Shown here: positions 56,504 through 64,000 of the stretch, piece by piece | How the letters are laid out: each line of letters starts with the position of its first letter | How positions within the stretch are numbered: the first letter of the stretch is position 1 | DNA from: Sutcliffiella horikoshii | GTDB taxonomy: Bacteria; Bacillota; Bacilli; Bacillales; Bacillaceae_I | Direction of reading: 5' to 3' | Assembly: GCA_001636495.1 (NCBI GenBank) | Contig: KV440964.1 | Coordinates: forward strand, 326,666-390,665 | DNA length: 64,000 nt | The notes under the pieces: generated by a model | What the model saw: only the letters and a program-made list of their open reading frames with translations | Told to the model about the DNA's origin: nothing | Database searches by the model: none | Program-made: the position numbers and the translations under genes

Positions 56504-57132
56504 TAATCATTAAATACATCTACTGCCTTTTTGAAGCCGTCTTTCATGGTGAACCAAATCCACTCAAACACTTGGTTGATTTCCTCGATGTCACCTGTCA
56601 CCTGGCCTGCAGATGCCAGATAGTTTTCGCCATTGATGACTTCACCATTTATGACCGTCACGTTTCCCCGGACTTCGCCTTCGACACGGATGTTTCCGTT
56701 CTTGACTACAACATCCCCTTCGACGACTTCACCCTCGGGAACAATCACGGTATTATCCTGCACGACAAGATTCGGTTGGTTGGTAAAAGCGAATTTATCC
56801 TCTTGCCAGCCACCAAACAGGCTGCCTGCCATCAGGATAAAGAAAATAGCCGCCGCTACAAACAGTGGGTGTGAACGCATCCAACGATTCCACCCAATTG
56901 TTTTCTTCTCTTTCGGTAAACTGTTCATCACTCTTTGCGTGAAATCATTTGGTGCTGATATATGAGAGGTACTCTGCACAAGCGCAATCGCCTTCTCCAG
57001 CTCATGAAACTGCCGGTAGCAATCCTTGCAATCATGGAGATGTGCCTTTAACTCTTGTTCTCGTTCTTTATCTAGGTCACCATCTAAATACTCATGCATA
57101 TACTGGACGATATGTTCCGGACATTTGCTCAT
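56503..57132 (-). CDS. rsiW: Anti-sigma-W factor RsiW
   Basis: 209 residues. The N-terminal zinc anti-sigma domain carries the His-X3-Cys-X2-Cys motif (AHLHDCKDCYRQ). A single membrane helix follows near residues 88-107 (PLFVAAAIFFILMAGSLFGG). The extracytoplasmic part contains a regular beta-type repeat (TVIVPEGEVVEGDVVVKNGN, then RVEGEVRGNVTVINGEVING) reminiscent of polymer-forming beta-helix domains. It holds SigW at the membrane until regulated proteolysis. It follows sigW by 20 nt. Confidence 0.96.
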   Translation of the reverse strand: MSKCPEHIVQYMHEYLDGDLDKEREQELKAHLHDCKDCYRQFHELEKAIALVQSTSHISAPNDFTQRVMNSLPKEKKTIGWNRWMRSHPLFVAAAIFFILMAGSLFGGWQEDKFAFTNQPNLVVQDNTVIVPEGEVVEGDVVVKNGNIRVEGEVRGNVTVINGEVINGENYLASAGQVTGDIEEINQVFEWIWFTMKDGFKKAVDVFND

Positions 57133-57152
57133 TTTTCTTACACCTCCAGAAT

Positions 57153-57716
57153 TTAAACATGGCGCAATTGCTGCCTAAGCGCTTCTCGCCCTCTATGAAT
57201 ACGGGTCTTCACCGTTCCTACTGGAATCTCCAGTATCTCACTGATTTCAATCAATGAAAGCTCATCGATATATTTTAACACTATCACCGAGCGGTACTTG
57301 TCTGGAAGCTTCAATATTTGGCGCTGGATTTCGCCTTGAAGCTCCATCGTTTCCACTTCCTCCTCAGGAAGGGCAATGTCTGCCGCCACTTGCGAATACA
57401 TCGTCAATCCCTCTGTTCCTGCTACCTCTGCATCTAAATAGTAATCCGGCTTCTTTTTACGTATGCGGTCGATCGTCAAGTTTGTCGCAATCCGATAGAG
57501 CCATGTAGAAAACTTCCTATTAACATCAAAGCTGTTGATATTAATATATGCTCTAATAAAAGCTTCCTGTGCAATATCCTCCGCTTCATGCGAATTACCG
57601 ATCATCCGGTACACGAGCTGATAGATTTTATCTTTAAAAAGCTCCACAATTTCTGCAAACGCATCTTGATCGCCTTTTTTTATCTGTTTTATTCTTTTTC
57701 TAATTAGCTCTTCCAT
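57153..57716 (-). CDS. sigW: ECF sigma factor SigW
   Basis: 187 residues. Region 2 (FKDKIYQLVYRMIGNSHEAE, DIAQEAFIRAY, RKFSTWLYRIATNL) and region 4 (ILKLPDKYRSVIVLKYIDEL, IPVGTVKTRIHRGREALRQ) are both clear. It controls genes for resistance to envelope-active compounds. The perfect SigW-type promoter upstream shows autoregulation. Order sigW, rsiW, then the c-di-AMP operon is the standard Bacillus arrangement. Confidence 0.98.
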   Translation of the reverse strand: MEELIRKRIKQIKKGDQDAFAEIVELFKDKIYQLVYRMIGNSHEAEDIAQEAFIRAYININSFDVNRKFSTWLYRIATNLTIDRIRKKKPDYYLDAEVAGTEGLTMYSQVAADIALPEEEVETMELQGEIQRQILKLPDKYRSVIVLKYIDELSLIEISEILEIPVGTVKTRIHRGREALRQQLRHV

Positions 57717-57750
57717 TCCGTTCCCCCGTTGTCTGGCGGTCGACTAGTAA

Positions 57751-57777
57751 TACGTGCCTTCGCCGTAAAAGGTTTCA
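57751..57777 (-). promoter_or_regulatory. SigW autoregulatory promoter
   Basis: Minus-strand TGAAAC and CGTA elements are separated by 17 nt, matching the SigW consensus, 35 nt before sigW. Confidence 0.88.
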
Positions 57778-57897
57778 TTTTTCTCTATAAAATATATATT
57801 AACAAAAATTTACTGAAATTGGTTTAAAAAAGGGTAAATGAGGGTAAAAACTACTAGAATTTATTTTTGAAGCCTAACGAATAAGGGGTGTTGTACA

Positions 57898-58080
57898 TTG
57901 GCAGTCCATGCTACCGTCCATTTACAAGAAGCTATTGAGAGAAAAAGAGAAGAAATGATTCGACTCTCCTCCTCCAACCACCTTCAATCCAAAGAAGTAA
58001 TTGATGCGAGCACCTCGCTTGACTCATTGATAAACCAATACTTGTATTTACAAATAAAACGAAAACCAGCAACTTCCTAA
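57898..58080 (+). CDS. Spo0E-family aspartyl-phosphate phosphatase
   Basis: 60 residues, two helices. The family signature is present: LQEAIERKREEMIRL followed by SKEVIDASTSLDSLINQYL (the SxxxD-type motif). Such proteins dephosphorylate Spo0A~P and restrain sporulation. It starts at TTG 57898 behind AAGGGGTG. It stands alone, divergent from sigW. Confidence 0.88.
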   Translation: MAVHATVHLQEAIERKREEMIRLSSSNHLQSKEVIDASTSLDSLINQYLYLQIKRKPATS

Positions 58081-58102
58081 GTGTAGTTGCTGGTGTTTTT
58101 TT
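58064..58102 (+). terminator. Intrinsic terminator of the Spo0E-like gene
   Basis: Arms CCAGCAACT and AGTTGCTGG followed by TGTTTTTTTT. Confidence 0.87.
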
Positions 58103-58172
58103 TGCAAAGTTGGATTTAGACTAACTCGGACAAGCGAGTGGCTGCAGCTAAAAGGAACTTTAGAACTAAAGT

Positions 58173-59075
58173 TTATAAGAGCTTTTCCCCAAACAATGAA
58201 CCCATCAGCGCAACTGCCACTGTTGCTGTTTTATTTCGCTCATCTAGAATTGGATTAACTTCTACGAATTCTGCTGAGGTTAAAATATTTGCCTCTTCTA
58301 GCATCTCCATCGCTAAATGACTCTCACGGTAAGATATGCCACCTAACACCGGTGTCCCCACTCCTGGAGCATCATGTGGATCCAATCCATCGAGGTCCAA
58401 GGAAAGATGGACACCATCAGTCCCCTGCTCTTTTAGATAGGAAATTGCTTCCTCCATTACCGCAGTCATACCCATTCTGTCTATCTCATGCATAGTAAAT
58501 ACCTTGATTCCCTTTTCCTTAATAAGTACTTTTTCTCCATCATCAAGTGATCTTGCACCGATGATCACTATATTTTCCGGTTTGATTTTTGTATGTTTTC
58601 CGCCGATGCCAGTTAACGTCGAATCGCCTATCCCAATGCTTACCGCAAGTGGCATACCATGAATGTTACCGGATGGTGAAGTTTCACCTGTATTGAGGTC
58701 GCCATGGGCATCATACCAGATCACTCCCAAGTTGGAATAGTGTTTAGCAAGTCCAGCAATGGTTCCAATGGCGATGCTGTGATCTCCCCCTAGAACTAAT
58801 GGAAACTTACCTTGTTGTACCACTTCAGCGACCTTCCCAGCAAGATTTTCACTCGCTTCGGCAACCGCTTTCAAATTTTTTAAGTTACTTTCAGCAGATG
58901 CCGTTCTTTCTCTGCTGCCAATTTCAATGTCCCCTAAATCTTCTATTGTTTGTGTTAATTTCTCTAATCGTTCCACCACACCCGCATAACGGATGGCACT
59001 AGGACCCATATCCACTCCGCGACGTGTTTGTCCCAAATCCATTGGTACTCCAATAATGCTAATATCTTTCTTCAT
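58173..59075 (-). CDS. rocF: Arginase
   Basis: 300 residues. It hydrolyses arginine to ornithine and urea at a binuclear Mn site. Metal ligands are visible in [13 protein letters not shown] (His), [10 protein letters not shown] (Asp and His) and [15 protein letters not shown] (two Asp); the family residue pattern [20 protein letters not shown] opens the protein. AAAGGGGG lies before ATG 59075. The gene lies between the tRNA cluster and sigW, as in other bacilli. Confidence 0.97.
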   Translation of the reverse strand: MKKDISIIGVPMDLGQTRRGVDMGPSAIRYAGVVERLEKLTQTIEDLGDIEIGSRERTASAESNLKNLKAVAEASENLAGKVAEVVQQGKFPLVLGGDHSIAIGTIAGLAKHYSNLGVIWYDAHGDLNTGETSPSGNIHGMPLAVSIGIGDSTLTGIGGKHTKIKPENIVIIGARSLDDGEKVLIKEKGIKVFTMHEIDRMGMTAVMEEAISYLKEQGTDGVHLSLDLDGLDPHDAPGVGTPVLGGISYRESHLAMEMLEEANILTSAEFVEVNPILDERNKTATVAVALMGSLFGEKLL

Positions 59076-59230
59076 GAATCGTGTCCCCCTTTATGTAATC
59101 TGCTTCTATTGTATAGCGAAAACAGGAGATGACTCAACTCGACATAGTTTTGAATATATATGCAGTTTGGAATTGTCGAATTATTCGTTCCTGTATATTC
59201 CAAAAACCCCATCTGCTTAATCCAGAAGAC

Positions 59231-59268
59231 ATACAAAAAAGCCATAAACCCAATGGTCTATGACTTTA
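59231..59268 (-). terminator. Terminator of the rrn-tRNA operon
   Basis: Minus-strand arms AAAGTCATAGACC and GGGTTTATGGCTTT (imperfect) followed by T6. The rest of 59076-59230 shows no supportable feature. Confidence 0.7.
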
Positions 59269-59283
59269 AACTTTATTAGAAAG

Positions 59284-59356
59284 TGGAGCCTAGCGGGATC
59301 GAACCGCTGACCTCCTGCGTGCAAAGCAGGCGCTCTCCCAGCTGAGCTAAGGCCCC
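59284..59356 (-). tRNA. tRNA-Ala (UGC)
   Basis: Full cloverleaf of 73 nt with acceptor GGGGCCT/AGGCTCC and the anticodon TGC in CTTTGCACG. No CCA encoded. Last tRNA of the cluster. Confidence 0.97.
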
Positions 59357-59390
59357 CTATATAGTTAATAAAGCTTGCAAAACAAAAAAA

Positions 59391-59463
59391 TGTGCCATGA
59401 AGGACTCGAACCTTCGACCCTCTGATTAAAAGTCAGATGCTCTACCGACTGAGCTAATGGCAC
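59391..59463 (-). tRNA. tRNA-Lys (UUU)
   Basis: 73-nt cloverleaf starting GTGCCATTAGCTCAG, anticodon TTT within CTTTTAATC; T arm GGTTCGAGTCC. Confidence 0.97.
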
Positions 59464-59468
59464 GCTGG

Positions 59469-59540
59469 CTGGGCTAGCTGGATTCGAACCAACGCATGTC
59501 GCAGTCAAAGTGCGATGCCTTACCGCTTGGCTATAGCCCA
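59469..59540 (-). tRNA. tRNA-Gln (UUG)
   Basis: 72-nt cloverleaf starting TGGGCTATAGCCAAG, anticodon TTG within CTTTGACTG. It is the substrate that the glnS-encoded GlnRS would charge. Confidence 0.96.
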
Positions 59541-59674
59541 TTAATTAAAGTTGTTTCTCTATGTACCACGTACCCAATCTTCGTTGATAACTAACTTCAC
59601 TTATTATCTCTGATTCCAGGAAGTTTATACATTTTTTCAAACAAAAACTCCGGAATTTTCATTTCGAAGTTGAA

Positions 59675-59758
59675 TGGTGGAGGGGGGCAGATTCGAACTG
59701 CCGAACCCAAAGGAGCGGATTTACAGTCCGCCGCGTTTAGCCACTTCGCTACCCCTCC
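59675..59758 (-). tRNA. tRNA-Tyr (GUA)
   Basis: Type II tRNA with long variable arm, starting GGAGGGGTAGCGAAG, anticodon GTA within CTGTAAATC, encoded CCA. The 134 nt between this and tRNA-Gln hold nothing recognisable. Confidence 0.97.
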
Positions 59759-59766
59759 AAGGGATA

Positions 59767-59842
59767 TGGTGGAGGATGACGGGATCGAACCGCCGACCCC
59801 CTGCTTGTAAGGCAGGTGCTCTCCCAGCTGAGCTAATCCTCC
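59767..59842 (-). tRNA. tRNA-Val (UAC)
   Basis: 76-nt cloverleaf with encoded CCA, anticodon TAC within CCTTACAAG. Confidence 0.97.
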
Positions 59843-59872
59843 GATGTATTTTCATATAAATACTGATTTTTA

Positions 59873-59957
59873 AAGGAAAGTTATTTTCACTCTCGTGATA
59901 AGGAATATTATTTTCGCTAACGCGTTAATAAGGAAAGTTATTTTCACTATGTGAAAA
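59873..59957. repeat. Triplicated spacer repeat between tRNA genes
   Basis: AAGGAAAGTTATTTTC at 59873, AAGGAATATTATTTTC at 59900 and AAGGAAAGTTATTTTC at 59930, each followed by a small inverted repeat (TCACTCTCGTGA, CGCTAACGCG, TCACTATGTGA). Located between tRNA-Val and tRNA-Glu. Confidence 0.7.
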
Positions 59958-59962
59958 AACTA

Positions 59963-60038
59963 TGGTGACCCGTACGGGATTCGAACCCGTGTTACCGCCG
60001 TGAAAGGGCGGTGTCTTAACCGCTTGACCAACGGGCCA
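59963..60038 (-). tRNA. tRNA-Glu (UUC)
   Basis: 76-nt cloverleaf with encoded CCA, starting TGGCCCGTTGGTCAAG, anticodon TTC within CTTTCACG. Confidence 0.97.
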
Positions 60039-60051
60039 ATTTTTTTGTATA

Positions 60052-60125
60052 AGCTTCCAACCGGGCTCGAACCGGTGACCTCTTCCTTACCATGGAAGTG
60101 CTCTACCTAACTGAGCTATGGAAGC
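60052..60125 (-). tRNA. tRNA-Thr (GGU)
   Basis: 74-nt cloverleaf starting GCTTCCATAGCTCAG, anticodon GGT within CATGGTAAG; no encoded CCA. Confidence 0.96.
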
Positions 60126-60126
60126 A

Positions 60127-60201
60127 TGGCTCCACCAGTAGGATTCGAACCTACGACCCTTCGGTTAACAGCCGAATGCTCTACCGCTGAGCTATGGTGG
60201 A
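60127..60201 (-). tRNA. tRNA-Asn (GUU)
   Basis: 75-nt cloverleaf with encoded CCA, anticodon GTT within CTGTTAACC. First tRNA after 5S. Confidence 0.97.
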
Positions 60202-60211
60202 ACAATACTAG

Positions 60212-60327
60212 CCTGGCAACGTCCTACTCTCACAGGGGGAGATCCCCCAACTACCATCGGCGCTGAAGAGCTTAACTTCCGTGTTCGGTATGGGAACGGG
60301 TGTGACCTCTTCGCCATCATTACCAGA
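60212..60327 (-). rRNA. rrf: 5S ribosomal RNA
   Basis: About 116 nt. Recognised by the minus-strand GATGGCGAAGAGGTCACACC and the C-loop CCGTTCCCATACCGAAC; ends are approximate. Confidence 0.96.
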
Positions 60328-60453
60328 CAAATAATATTATACAAAATTGAGAAAGAAAATCAAGAAGTTTTTTCAAATTTCTTGTTCCTTCAAAACTAGA
60401 TAATGTGTTCCTATCAAGATATTCATATCGTTCACTTATTTCGATACTTATTG

Positions 60454-64000
<3,547 letters not shown>

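Noticed and set aside
59541-59674. Gap in the tRNA cluster examined for an additional tRNA
   Set aside because: No cloverleaf or T-arm consensus found on either strand.

Overview
The window comes from an endospore-forming Bacillaceae chromosome of moderate G+C content. The evidence is two spore-germination receptor operons, a CotF-type coat gene, a perfect sigma-G promoter, a Spo0E-type phosphatase, the conserved block sigW-rsiW-cdaA-cdaR-glmM-glmS with a glmS ribozyme, and a complete rrn-tRNA operon. The genus cannot be fixed from the sequence alone; a Bacillus/Sutcliffiella-like organism is my inference.

Layout. 1-3927 (minus): two-component system, DUF58 protein and ABC ATPase, cut by the left edge. 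4013-7547: an AlkZ-like gene divergent from a PadR/DUF1129/HAAS operon, then a MerR-SRPBCC pair. 7674-9235: a 21-nt-phased TTCGGACA array split by an IS3-family element. 9299-11396: two small membrane proteins and a FtsW/RodA-family protein. 11605-14540: two CNNM/CBS transporters, the second behind a yybP-ykoY manganese riboswitch. 14652-22445: TipAS-type MerR, YbjQ, coat protein, CtaG-like and DUF2243 genes, a MITE-like segment, hemAT, PadR-DUF4188 and manganese catalase. 22446-27868: DUF2935, a germination operon in the unusual order gerB-gerA-gerC with a sigma-G promoter, and a YdeI-like gene. 27996-30786: a ba3-type oxidase operon behind a class-II FNR-type promoter. 30856-32916: four exact 52-bp hairpin repeats and then glnS, rare in Bacillus. 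33030-37031: 20- and 21-bp-phased arrays, a NERD protein, and katG with a PerR box. 37078-41821: GNAT, then a second two-component/ABC-2 exporter module paralogous to the one at the left edge. 41972-44848: a methyltransferase with an internal deletion, then a GntR regulator divergent from brnQ with three shared operators. 45000-46135: an adenine riboswitch in front of a frameshifted adenosine deaminase. 46347-50256: a canonical gerA-gerB-gerC operon. 50346-57777: glmS with its ribozyme, a ten-unit 21-bp array, and glmM, cdaR, cdaA, rsiW and sigW. 57898-64000: Spo0E-like gene, arginase, eight tRNAs, 5S, 23S and partial 16S.

How the genes work together. glmS and glmM feed UDP-GlcNAc synthesis; cdaA and cdaR make and control c-di-AMP; sigW and rsiW handle envelope stress. 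Manganese handling recurs (riboswitch-controlled CNNM protein, manganese catalase, arginase), as does oxygen and peroxide handling (HemAT, ba3 oxidase, katG).

The most unusual signal is a set of intergenic arrays at five loci. Each locus repeats its own short word at about 20-21 bp (two helical turns) or 52 bp (about five turns). The words differ completely between loci, but the period is nearly constant. No feature family I know explains this.
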